A stretch of 18,544 nucleotides of DNA, from contig JBMNOU010000039.1 in the NCBI GenBank assembly GCA_050943215.1, positions 1 to 18,544 of the forward strand, in the 5' to 3' direction. This document shows positions 6,373-14,949 of this stretch, piece by piece. The position numbers and the translations under genes were made by a program. Positions within the stretch are counted from its first letter, which is position 1. Every line of letters begins with the position of its first letter. The notes below the pieces were generated by a model. The model was not told where the DNA came from. It saw only the letters and a program-made list of their open reading frames with translations, and searched no databases. Source of the stretch: JBMNOU01 sp050943215. GTDB lineage: Bacteria; Bacillota; Clostridia; Christensenellales; SZUA-584.

Positions 6373-7902
6373 TTAGCCGCTTTGCCATGGTATGTTCTTA
6401 AGACTATACTGCAGTTCCTCATCGGTAAGCAAGACTTCGAGAAAAGCCCCGACCACTCCGGCATCAAACTGAGTGCCAGCGCCTTCAATCAGCTGCTGTT
6501 TTGTTTCTTCCAGCGTTAGATGCCGCCGGTAATGGCGGTCGCTCATCATCGCATCAAAAGCATCTGCAATTGAAATGATGCGCGCGAACAGCTCTATTTG
6601 CTCTCCCTTCAACCCATCCGGATAGCCAGTGCCGTCAATATGTTCATGATGATGCCTGACAATAGGCACGATATCCTGAAACATTGATACCGCTGACAAG
6701 ATCATAGCACCTTTGATAGGGTGTTGTTTAATCTCCTCGTATTCCATCATGTTTAGGCTTTCATTTTTGAGCAGAATATCATCTGCCGTTCCTATTTTGC
6801 CGATATCATGAAAAATGCCCGCTATGCGCAGTTTTTCTATTTCTTCCGGCGTTAAACCAAGCTTATTGCCGATTTTAATCGCATAATAAGCCACCCTGTC
6901 CGAATGGCCGCGGGTATATTCGTCTTTTGCATCAACTGCGAGACGAAGCACCTCAATGGTATCCATATACCTTACTTTCAGTTGGGCGTATGTGCTATTG
7001 AGCTCTTCATTTTTCGTATTGACTAAAGAATGTAAAAACGCATTATTGATTGATGAGGCCGCCTGGCGTGCATAAATCTGCAGTAGCTTAATTCCCTCAT
7101 CCGCATCGAAACTACTGACATAAATAGCCCCTATTGCGGTATTTGATTCATCGCCTAACGGAACAATAACACCATTAGGGTGCTTGACAACCGTCATATT
7201 TGTACGCGCCCGGCCGATAGCTTCCATGAGCTCATGGTCCAAAAGCTCCGGGAATTCCTCAATATTGACATTATATTTTCCAATCCCCTTGTAGATACTT
7301 TTCTTGGCATTTTCGTCTTTTGACTGCTCAATTCCGGGTATATCGTCAACCAATATAAATGCATCCGCGCTGTTTGCCATCGGCAGTAACTGCACTAGTA
7401 TTTCCTCTAAAATATTGCCAATGGGCTGAAGCTGGTATATCTTTGGCACCGAGCCCAGAATGCTTTGCAAACCATCGCGGAATTGCTGAATGGTACGCAT
7501 CTGTGATATTGATTTAATCCCCGACTCGATTAGCAGCTGCAGCTGATCGAGCCGGTCGCTTTTCTCACAATAAGCCTGAATATCGAGTGATTTTATCGTG
7601 CTGATTGGCGGCGCCAAATCTTTATGTCCGGTAAGAAGCAAAATATACAACTCTGAATTCGTCTTGCGAATTTCCTCAACCACGGCCTCTCCATGAATAG
7701 GCTGCATGAAATAGTCGAGTATCAGCAAATCGTAATGATTTTTAGTAATCTCTTCCAAGCCATCTAAAGGATTGGTAAATCCCTTGCACCAGTATCCATT
7801 TCGATTGAGCAAAGCCTGAATGCTGTCAAGGATTCCTTCTTCATCATCAATGACCATTATTTTATAGTCTTGTGACAATTCGATTTGTCGGTTCCTACGC
7901 AT
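6373..7902 (-). CDS. response regulator with HD-GYP cyclic-di-GMP phosphodiesterase output
   Basis: This 509-residue signalling protein has three parts. A receiver domain occupies 12-130, with Asp19-Asp20-Glu21, phospho-acceptor Asp63, Thr91 and Lys114. A central region (about 135-295) looks like the DUF3369/GAF-type module often found between REC and HD-GYP. The HD-GYP domain fills 315-500. The HD-GYP catalytic set is intact: His333, His365-Asp366 (FHDIGKIG), His394, and HHHEHIDGTGYPDGL at 417-431. The family hydrolyses cyclic-di-GMP, so the protein should be an active, phosphorylation-controlled phosphodiesterase in the cytoplasm. The ATG overlaps the kinase stop by 8 bp, with GGAGG 9 nt upstream inside the kinase gene. 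It is therefore the cognate partner of that kinase. No DNA-binding domain is present. Confidence 0.93.
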   Translation of the reverse strand: MRRNRQIELSQDYKIMVIDDEEGILDSIQALLNRNGYWCKGFTNPLDGLEEITKNHYDLLILDYFMQPIHGEAVVEEIRKTNSELYILLLTGHKDLAPPISTIKSLDIQAYCEKSDRLDQLQLLIESGIKSISQMRTIQQFRDGLQSILGSVPKIYQLQPIGNILEEILVQLLPMANSADAFILVDDIPGIEQSKDENAKKSIYKGIGKYNVNIEEFPELLDHELMEAIGRARTNMTVVKHPNGVIVPLGDESNTAIGAIYVSSFDADEGIKLLQIYARQAASSINNAFLHSLVNTKNEELNSTYAQLKVRYMDTIEVLRLAVDAKDEYTRGHSDRVAYYAIKIGNKLGLTPEEIEKLRIAGIFHDIGKIGTADDILLKNESLNMMEYEEIKQHPIKGAMILSAVSMFQDIVPIVRHHHEHIDGTGYPDGLKGEQIELFARIISIADAFDAMMSDRHYRRHLTLEETKQQLIEGAGTQFDAGVVGAFLEVLLTDEELQYSLKNIPWQSG

Positions 7903-9733
7903 ATTGATTGACCTCCATTAGCTGCTCTTCGTAAATGGGAAGCTGAATATAAAATTTTGTGCCTTTACCCATGCTTGACTCAAACCACATATTCCCCCTG
8001 AACATGCCTTTTATTGTACTATATGACATATACAGCCCAAGACCTGTTCCGTGTTTGCCCTTTGTCGTAATCATTTCTTTGAACAGCCTGTCTTTTACTT
8101 TATCATTGATGCCTTTTGCGAAGTCACAAATCGTCATAAGCAGTTTGTTCCCTTCACTGGTCACCTTTAAAATAATTTCTCCACCATCGCCCTCATAGGC
8201 CTGTATAGCATTAACGATCACGTTATCGAGTATCTGCACCATGCTGTTAATGTCTCCGCCGATGCGCAGATTAAGGTCAACCTGAATATCCTGTTTATAT
8301 CTGCATTTATTTTTAATCAGCTCATGGTGCATCAGAATTTTAACCCTTTTGAGCATTTCATCAAGGGTAAACCACGCCTGTCCGGGATTGTTGAACTTTG
8401 CCGCCTGGTCTTTTACCGTTGAGATAATATCCGACATATAGCCCATGTGCATTTTCATTTTGCCGAGCCATTGCTGCATCTCTTCGGCTATTTCGTTATG
8501 GTCTTCCTCAGTTACCTGAGGATCACTAATTGATGCGGTATATTCTTTAGCCAGCCAATGCAGCTGGTCTATCCCCCCTGCAACCGACATGATCGGCGTC
8601 TTTAAGTTATGCGCGATGCCCCCAATCAGCTGCCCAAGCGACGCGAGACGTTCCCTCTCCAGTAGTATGGCCTGGTTTTCCCGGATCTTTTCCATATCCT
8701 TAATATGCTGTGTAATATTTTTGAACAACAAGATAATAGCAATAGGTCTATTGCGCCGTACGATAGGCGTAAACTCAACAGTGAAATACTGCTGTGACCC
8801 GCCTATTTCAGTTTCGAAATCCCTCACAAGCGTTGAATTAACATTAGCAGCGCTCAAAATCAGATCCCGGAACTGCTTGGGGCCAAGATTGGAACCATCC
8901 GAATCCTGTAGTATTTTATAGAAATTTTCACCTTTGCGCAAGCCGGGGAAATATTGGAAGTTATCGATAAATGGTTCGTTGTAATCAATGATGTTAAGCT
9001 CGGTATCCAAAACGATAAAGCTATCCGAAATGCGGTTGATCACCGTCTGTAGAGCGATTGGCGTCACTTTAAGAAGATTGAAACGAAACATCCCTAAAAG
9101 ATAAAGTGCCAGTGTCGACGTAAACGCGATCGGCGTTGAATACACATTGAAACCAGGCAGCTGTAAAGTATAACCGACATTGACGACCGTCGGTATAATA
9201 CTGCCGAGGAAAATCAGCACAGCCTGCATAGACCATAAACCTGAATTCTTTATCGCAAAATAGCTTAGGTATATACACCCTGCAAGCAGACAAACGTAGG
9301 AATAAGCGGCATGAATAAAAAAATATACACCAGGTATATTATTAGCCCCTCCCCAGCCGTACTGCACATAAAATAAATTATGATAATCATTTGTCCATAC
9401 TACAATCAACGTAATAATCGGCACAATCAGTAGCAGAAAATACTTTTTAGGCAACTCTTTATCCGATTGAGCATATACCTTTGCAAGAATAATCAGGCTG
9501 ACCGGCATTAACGCGGAAGCGAAATACGTTACTTTCTCCCAAATAACAAATTGTTGCTGATCATATTTTAATAGACCTTGAATCATCACTGCTCCTGTCC
9601 AGATAAAAACCTCCAGAATGACCAGCAAAAAGATGTAATGTAAAGTACTCTTGTTCTGCCTTGTTATGATATACGCAGACATCATAATAAGGGCAAAGCT
9701 GGTGGCACAGGTGACATAAAACACGGTATCCAT
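7895..9733 (-). CDS. membrane sensor histidine kinase (7TM-PAS-HisKA-HATPase)
   Basis: This is a sensor kinase of 612 residues. Seven hydrophobic segments occupy about 4-216, matching the N-terminal 7TM region of some Bacillota kinases, which has little extracellular domain. A PAS domain (about 228-345) follows, then the phosphorylation site His375 in GGIAHNLKTPI. The ATP-binding domain has its N-box at 503-510 (Asn508), a degenerate G1 box DFAKGI (537-542) and the G2 box GTGLGL (562-567). It should autophosphorylate and pass phosphate to the HD-GYP regulator encoded next, with which it overlaps by 8 bp. The start codon lies 2 bases after the NRPS stop, with AAAGGAG inside the NRPS coding end, so kinase translation is tied to the NRPS message. 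A 7TM sensor with short loops suits a hydrophobic ligand. That the ligand is the NRPS product is only an inference. Confidence 0.93.
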   Translation of the reverse strand: MDTVFYVTCATSFALIMMSAYIITRQNKSTLHYIFLLVILEVFIWTGAVMIQGLLKYDQQQFVIWEKVTYFASALMPVSLIILAKVYAQSDKELPKKYFLLLIVPIITLIVVWTNDYHNLFYVQYGWGGANNIPGVYFFIHAAYSYVCLLAGCIYLSYFAIKNSGLWSMQAVLIFLGSIIPTVVNVGYTLQLPGFNVYSTPIAFTSTLALYLLGMFRFNLLKVTPIALQTVINRISDSFIVLDTELNIIDYNEPFIDNFQYFPGLRKGENFYKILQDSDGSNLGPKQFRDLILSAANVNSTLVRDFETEIGGSQQYFTVEFTPIVRRNRPIAIILLFKNITQHIKDMEKIRENQAILLERERLASLGQLIGGIAHNLKTPIMSVAGGIDQLHWLAKEYTASISDPQVTEEDHNEIAEEMQQWLGKMKMHMGYMSDIISTVKDQAAKFNNPGQAWFTLDEMLKRVKILMHHELIKNKCRYKQDIQVDLNLRIGGDINSMVQILDNVIVNAIQAYEGDGGEIILKVTSEGNKLLMTICDFAKGINDKVKDRLFKEMITTKGKHGTGLGLYMSYSTIKGMFRGNMWFESSMGKGTKFYIQLPIYEEQLMEVNQYA

Positions 9734-9735
9734 AT

Positions 9736-12700
9736 CTAAATCTCCTTTGATTGCCTACAGATAATGGAGCTAACAAATCTGCCCATATACTTGGCATCAA
9801 TCATTGGCCAATAAAAGCCCGCTCGGGCAAGCAACTGTATTGTTGTGTTCGCTGTAATGCTGATATTGACTGCCTGTCGCACATCTAAGTCTTCGATCAG
9901 ACCTGTTAATATAGCAAAGTTCCCTGATTTACTAAGCTGGGTCATACAATGCATAAACTCCTGGTCGGAAATGGTTTTTATAAAATAGCCGTTTTGTTCC
10001 AGCAGCGAGACGATATCTCCCAGCGTCATGGAATTAGCATTGAAAACATGGTAAATCGTCTGGTTTGAATAGGGCAAAGTAGAAAGAGTCAAAATAGCCT
10101 TGGCGCAGGCATCAACCGGGGTCATCTCCACCTTGGCCTTCAGCATACTTATCGGTACACAACCTGCTGCACAAAGTGCTTTAATACGGTTTGCAAAAGC
10201 ATTCTTTTCCGGCCGCATCTGAAACCGGCCGTCCAATGTACCCGTCAGCAGCCCGACTCTGAAGATACGGGCATCAAGCCCATCCGCGATAGCATTGAGC
10301 ACAATCTCCTCAGCCTGAAACTTGCTTTTAACATATTCATTGTCCCCATAGTTCTGCCCAACATAGAAGCAGTTCTCGGTAAATTCTCCCCTCCGGCTTG
10401 TATCGCTTACATAGTGCGTACCCGCTACACTGATTGTTGACATGTATAAAAGCGTTGCTTTTATGTCTGCTGCTAACTTGGCGACGTGCCTGGTGCCAAG
10501 CACATTCGTCTGATAGAACTCTTCCGCCCGCCCGACGTGATCGGTGATCGCTGCACTATGGATGATTGTATCAATCTGTTTAATCTTCGCATAGCTTTCT
10601 TCACTCATTCCAAGCTGGTCACCAGAAACATTTCCCTTAACAACAGTTACGTGTGCAAGGATATTACGACACGTATCCACACCAAAATAGAATGTCAGCA
10701 CTTCACGCAAATACCTCTCGCAGGCTTTGTTATCCTTGCCTCTGATAAGGCAATGGACATGTGTACCCGGCCTTTGAGTCAGCTGTTCCAGAATATGCGC
10801 TCCAAGATATCCTGTTGCACCTGTAAGAAAAACATTTTTTAGGCCAGTCCGCTTAAGATGGTTGTATGTAGGTACAAATCTATCTTCATTTTTGTCTGGC
10901 TCGCGTTTCGCTATTGGCAAAGTATTATATTGCTCCGTATTTAGACGTTTGCAGATCGCCCTTAACGTCTGACAATCATAAAAATCCTTGGTGCGGATTT
11001 TCCATCCGTACTGCAGTACCGCCGCCTGCACTTTGATGACACAAAGCGAATCACCGCCCAGCGCAAAAAAATTGTCCTCCGGTCCGATATTACCGGTCTT
11101 TAAAATCCGCGACCATATTTTTGCCATCCTTTTCTCCGTTTCGGTCATTATACCGGATATAGCAGATTTAATGGTTGTCTGTTTGTCAGGTTTTGGCAAA
11201 GCACTCCTGTTAACCTTGCCATTCAACGTCATTGGCAGCTCCTTCATACCAATAAAATATGAGGGAATCATATATGCAGGCAACTTTTTATTCAGATGCT
11301 CCCTCAATGTTTCCTGGCCCACCTCCCTGCCTGTTATGTAGTAGGCGCACAAATACTTGTTTACTCCTTCGTCCCAGTCCTTGACAACCGCTTCTTCTAC
11401 ACCATCTACTTCGCGCATCGCTGCTTCGATCTCACCAAGCTCAATACGTAGGCCGCGGATCTTAACCTGATGATCGACTCTTCCGCGTATCTCCATCTCG
11501 CCGTTTTCTGTAAATGCACAAATATCACCGGACTCATACATCATATGCCCCGGCCAAAACGGATCGGGAATAAATTTTCTACGATTTAATTCTACCCTAT
11601 TAATATAACCTGTCGCCACGCAGGCACCGCTGATATATACCTGGCCCAGCACCCCGATGGGCACCGGCCTTCTGTATTGATCGAGAATATACATCCGAGT
11701 GTTCACAATCGGCTTTCCGATGGTGATATGAGACGTCTTTGAAAGATCTTTAAACGAGCAGTATACAGTCGTTTCTGTAGGGCCATAACCGCTTATGATC
11801 CGGGCCTTTGTATGTTTTTTTAATAGTTTTAATAATGACAAAGGGAACTCTTCTCCCCCCAGCACAATCTTCTCGATGTGTTTTCCCGCTGCAGCACGGA
11901 ATGATGCATCCTCCATCATAATCCGCATACGTGTGGGCGTTGTTTGAATAAATTTAACGTTTACAGATTCGATCAGTGCGGCAAGAAGATACGGCTGGCG
12001 AAGCTCTTCTTCGGTGCAGATAGCAACCGTGCAACCGAAAAGCAAAGGCAGCAATGCATCAACAATAAAGATATCAAACGAAATAGTCGTTACTGATACG
12101 CAGGTCTGCCCCTTATCATATGCAATAGTAGATTTTGCGGCTTCATATAGATTTAATAGTGCACGTCTTGACAAGACTGCGCCTTTCGGGACGCCTGTTG
12201 ACCCGGAAGTGTAAATTACGTAAGCAGCATCCTCCATCCTATCGATAGGGGCAAGATTAGCACATGGCCCGCTGTCGGGAATATCCTGCACCCTAAATAT
12301 CTCACCATTAAAGTCGTAATTATCCGATTTGCCGTCCGTCAGCAAAATTTTTGTGCCGCTATCCGATAGCATAAAGGATACCCGTTCTGGAGGATATTGT
12401 GGGTCTAGCGGGAAATATCCGCCTCCTGCTTTAAGGATGCCCAAAAGTCCCGCCATCATATCAAAAGATCTGTGAATACACAACGCAACAATTGTATTGC
12501 GCCCAACACCCCTTTCTCTTAGCCAGCGGGCAATCTGGTTGGCACGGTTATTAAGAACGGCAAACGAAATAGTCTTGCCGCCGCAAACCAGCGCTGTTTT
12601 GCTTCCTTGCGAAACGGCAAGCCCTTCAAACAGCGATTGGATTGTCCGCTCTTCGTCAAAAGGCACATCCGTCTGATTGAACCCCTGAGTAACCTGCCAT

Positions 12701-14949
12701 AATTCATCCTGTGTCAGTATCGCCACATCGCAAATGCGTATTTCCGGTTGGTCCATAAGAATCTCAAACAACCGGCTAAGGTGCATACTCATACGCTTTA
12801 TCGTCGATCGGCGGAAAAGCCGGGTATTGTATTCCAGCCGGCACTGGAAACCGCCGCCCGCTTCATATATCTCGAGCGTCAAGTCAAGCTTCGCTATCTT
12901 AGGATCAAACGAATAATGCGTACACTTAATATCCTTCAACTCCAGATCGAAAGTCCCGTCTGCCATTACCAGCATGGTGTCAAAAAGAGGGTTGCGGCTT
13001 AAATCACGCGGGAGTGAAAGATCCGAGATAACCCGCTCGAGCGGATAATCCGAATGTGCAAAAGCGGCCATGCTATTTTGATGCAGTTCCTCAAAGAATT
13101 CGGAAAAACTGATGTCTTGTCGCGGGTAATTGCGCAATGGCAGTGTGTTGATGAAAACACCTACGGTATTTTGTATCTCGGGGCGTGTTCTTCCCGATAC
13201 TGGTGTGCCAATAATAATATCCTCCTGCCCGGTATATTTTGCAAGCAGTACATTATAGACAGCCAATACCGCCATAAACAATGTGGCATCCCGTTGGTGC
13301 GCAAACGCCCTTAGCTTATCCACTGTTTTTTGAGAAACTTCAAAACTTATGCGCGCGCCTTCAAACCTTTGTACGGCGCTGCGCGGCTTATCCGTATGCA
13401 GATTAAGCAGCGGCAATTCTCCCGTGAGGACGCTTTGCCAGTAATCACGCTGCAATGCTATATTTTCTGATTGCAAGAATTCCTGTTGCCAAACAGCATA
13501 ATCCTTATATTCGATTTCCTCTGATACCGGTTCGTTTCCTTGATAAAAGTCTGTAAGGTCTTTAAGTAATATATCGAGAGACCGCTTATCGCTGATACTA
13601 TGATGCATATCTATAAATAATATATACCGATCATCGCCTGTTTGAATCACCGCCGCATGCATCAAAGGCGCCTTTGCAAAATCAAAAGGCTTTATCAGCT
13701 GTTGCAAAACCGATCTGACCTTTGCAACGTTGCATTGCATAAAATCTATTTCGAATTCCGCTTTTTCATGTATTATCTGATACAGCGAATGGCCTTTTAA
13801 TTCAAATGTTGTACGAAGTGCATCATGGCGGCCGATCAGCTTTTTAAAAGCGAGACGCATGCGAGAGATATCAAGTTTGCCTTTTAAAGCAAATGCAATA
13901 GGAATGTTATAGGCTTTCGGCCTTGGATGTCCCTGTGATAATATCCACATCCGCTGCTGTGACGAGGAAACCGGGTAACTTTTTCCGGCAGGTACCGGCA
14001 GAATCGGCCGATAGGCACATCGTTCCGCAGCATCGATCAGCATGGCGAAATCCTTAAGCCGGGGTGAGCGGTAGACTTTTTCAAGCGAGATATCCACATG
14101 AAACTTTTGCATCACCTGAGCCATTACATTGATAATGGTCAGCGAATCCCCTCCGATATCAAAGAAACTATCACATCGGCCTATCTGCCGAATGTTTAAA
14201 GAGTTGCTCCAAATACCTGCCAAGATCTGCTCAGTAGCTGTCAAAGGCGGAACATAATCTTCTTTTAGCGCTGTCTGCTCCCGTAAAGGATCGGGTAAAC
14301 GGTCTCTGTCTACTTTTCCGCTGGCATTAAACGGCAGGTTCTCAACCGGCACAAAATAAGACGGGATCATATATGCAGGCAGTTCACGTTCCAGCCGGAA
14401 TTTAATCTCAGCCATTTTAGGTGGATTTCCGCAAAGATATGCACACAAGAATTTGCGTCCGGCAGAATCAATACGATCCGTCACGGCGCATGAGGTTATT
14501 CCTGAAATCTGCATCAAGCGGTTTTCAATCTCACCCGGTTCGATGCGATAACCGCGGATCTTGACCTGTTTGTCAATACGTCCTAAAAACTCGATTTCGC
14601 CAAGCGGATACCATCTTGTCAAATCGCCCGTCCGGTATAGCTTTTGGTTTGGTATAAACGGGTTGTCAATAAAACGTTTTCTGCTTAATTCCGGATTGTT
14701 GATGTATCCTCTGGCCACCCCATTCCCGCCGATGTATAATTCTCCCGGAACACCGACGGGTACGGGATTCATATGTGCATCGAGGATATAAGTTTTGACA
14801 TTGTGCATCGGCTTGCCAATACTGGGCGCTTTTGCGTGCGTAACATCAGCGTAGGTACAGCATACTGTAATTTCAGTGGGTCCGTAGAAGTTTATAATGC
14901 GCGCGCGTGCACTGCTGAACCCTCGCAAGTAGCTTTTCTGATAATACAT
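9736..14949 (-). CDS. NRPS, C-terminal part: rest of A1, T1, C2, A2, T2, reductase
   Basis: This 1737-codon frame is the downstream part of a dimodular nonribosomal peptide synthetase whose frame breaks at 14899-14907. It opens in mid-A1: the first 16 residues are out-of-frame, then NFYGPTE (A5), YRTGDL (A7) and KIRGYRIEPGE (A8) follow. T1 carries DIGGDSL, with phosphopantetheine Ser269. C2 (about 322-750) has HHSISD at 449-454. A2 (about 770-1255) has TSGSTGVPKG at 914-923, GYGPTE and catalytic Lys1245. T2 has ALGGDSL with Ser1301. The thioester reductase (1370-1737) has TGATGYLG at 1376-1383 and Tyr1539/Lys1543. No epimerase and no thioesterase are present, so release is as an aldehyde or alcohol. 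The ATG at 14949 is only the first in the frame and has no convincing ribosome site. The kinase gene follows after 2 bases. Confidence 0.9.
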   Translation of the reverse strand: MYYQKSYLRGFSSARARIINFYGPTEITVCCTYADVTHAKAPSIGKPMHNVKTYILDAHMNPVPVGVPGELYIGGNGVARGYINNPELSRKRFIDNPFIPNQKLYRTGDLTRWYPLGEIEFLGRIDKQVKIRGYRIEPGEIENRLMQISGITSCAVTDRIDSAGRKFLCAYLCGNPPKMAEIKFRLERELPAYMIPSYFVPVENLPFNASGKVDRDRLPDPLREQTALKEDYVPPLTATEQILAGIWSNSLNIRQIGRCDSFFDIGGDSLTIINVMAQVMQKFHVDISLEKVYRSPRLKDFAMLIDAAERCAYRPILPVPAGKSYPVSSSQQRMWILSQGHPRPKAYNIPIAFALKGKLDISRMRLAFKKLIGRHDALRTTFELKGHSLYQIIHEKAEFEIDFMQCNVAKVRSVLQQLIKPFDFAKAPLMHAAVIQTGDDRYILFIDMHHSISDKRSLDILLKDLTDFYQGNEPVSEEIEYKDYAVWQQEFLQSENIALQRDYWQSVLTGELPLLNLHTDKPRSAVQRFEGARISFEVSQKTVDKLRAFAHQRDATLFMAVLAVYNVLLAKYTGQEDIIIGTPVSGRTRPEIQNTVGVFINTLPLRNYPRQDISFSEFFEELHQNSMAAFAHSDYPLERVISDLSLPRDLSRNPLFDTMLVMADGTFDLELKDIKCTHYSFDPKIAKLDLTLEIYEAGGGFQCRLEYNTRLFRRSTIKRMSMHLSRLFEILMDQPEIRICDVAILTQDELWQVTQGFNQTDVPFDEERTIQSLFEGLAVSQGSKTALVCGGKTISFAVLNNRANQIARWLRERGVGRNTIVALCIHRSFDMMAGLLGILKAGGGYFPLDPQYPPERVSFMLSDSGTKILLTDGKSDNYDFNGEIFRVQDIPDSGPCANLAPIDRMEDAAYVIYTSGSTGVPKGAVLSRRALLNLYEAAKSTIAYDKGQTCVSVTTISFDIFIVDALLPLLFGCTVAICTEEELRQPYLLAALIESVNVKFIQTTPTRMRIMMEDASFRAAAGKHIEKIVLGGEEFPLSLLKLLKKHTKARIISGYGPTETTVYCSFKDLSKTSHITIGKPIVNTRMYILDQYRRPVPIGVLGQVYISGACVATGYINRVELNRRKFIPDPFWPGHMMYESGDICAFTENGEMEIRGRVDHQVKIRGLRIELGEIEAAMREVDGVEEAVVKDWDEGVNKYLCAYYITGREVGQETLREHLNKKLPAYMIPSYFIGMKELPMTLNGKVNRSALPKPDKQTTIKSAISGIMTETEKRMAKIWSRILKTGNIGPEDNFFALGGDSLCVIKVQAAVLQYGWKIRTKDFYDCQTLRAICKRLNTEQYNTLPIAKREPDKNEDRFVPTYNHLKRTGLKNVFLTGATGYLGAHILEQLTQRPGTHVHCLIRGKDNKACERYLREVLTFYFGVDTCRNILAHVTVVKGNVSGDQLGMSEESYAKIKQIDTIIHSAAITDHVGRAEEFYQTNVLGTRHVAKLAADIKATLLYMSTISVAGTHYVSDTSRRGEFTENCFYVGQNYGDNEYVKSKFQAEEIVLNAIADGLDARIFRVGLLTGTLDGRFQMRPEKNAFANRIKALCAAGCVPISMLKAKVEMTPVDACAKAILTLSTLPYSNQTIYHVFNANSMTLGDIVSLLEQNGYFIKTISDQEFMHCMTQLSKSGNFAILTGLIEDLDVRQAVNISITANTTIQLLARAGFYWPMIDAKYMGRFVSSIICRQSKEI

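Noticed and set aside
14899..14907. Programmed ribosomal frameshift in the NRPS.
   Set aside because: There is no heptameric slippery site of the usual A/T-rich kind and no evident stimulating structure or internal Shine-Dalgarno; a lost CG unit explains the break better.
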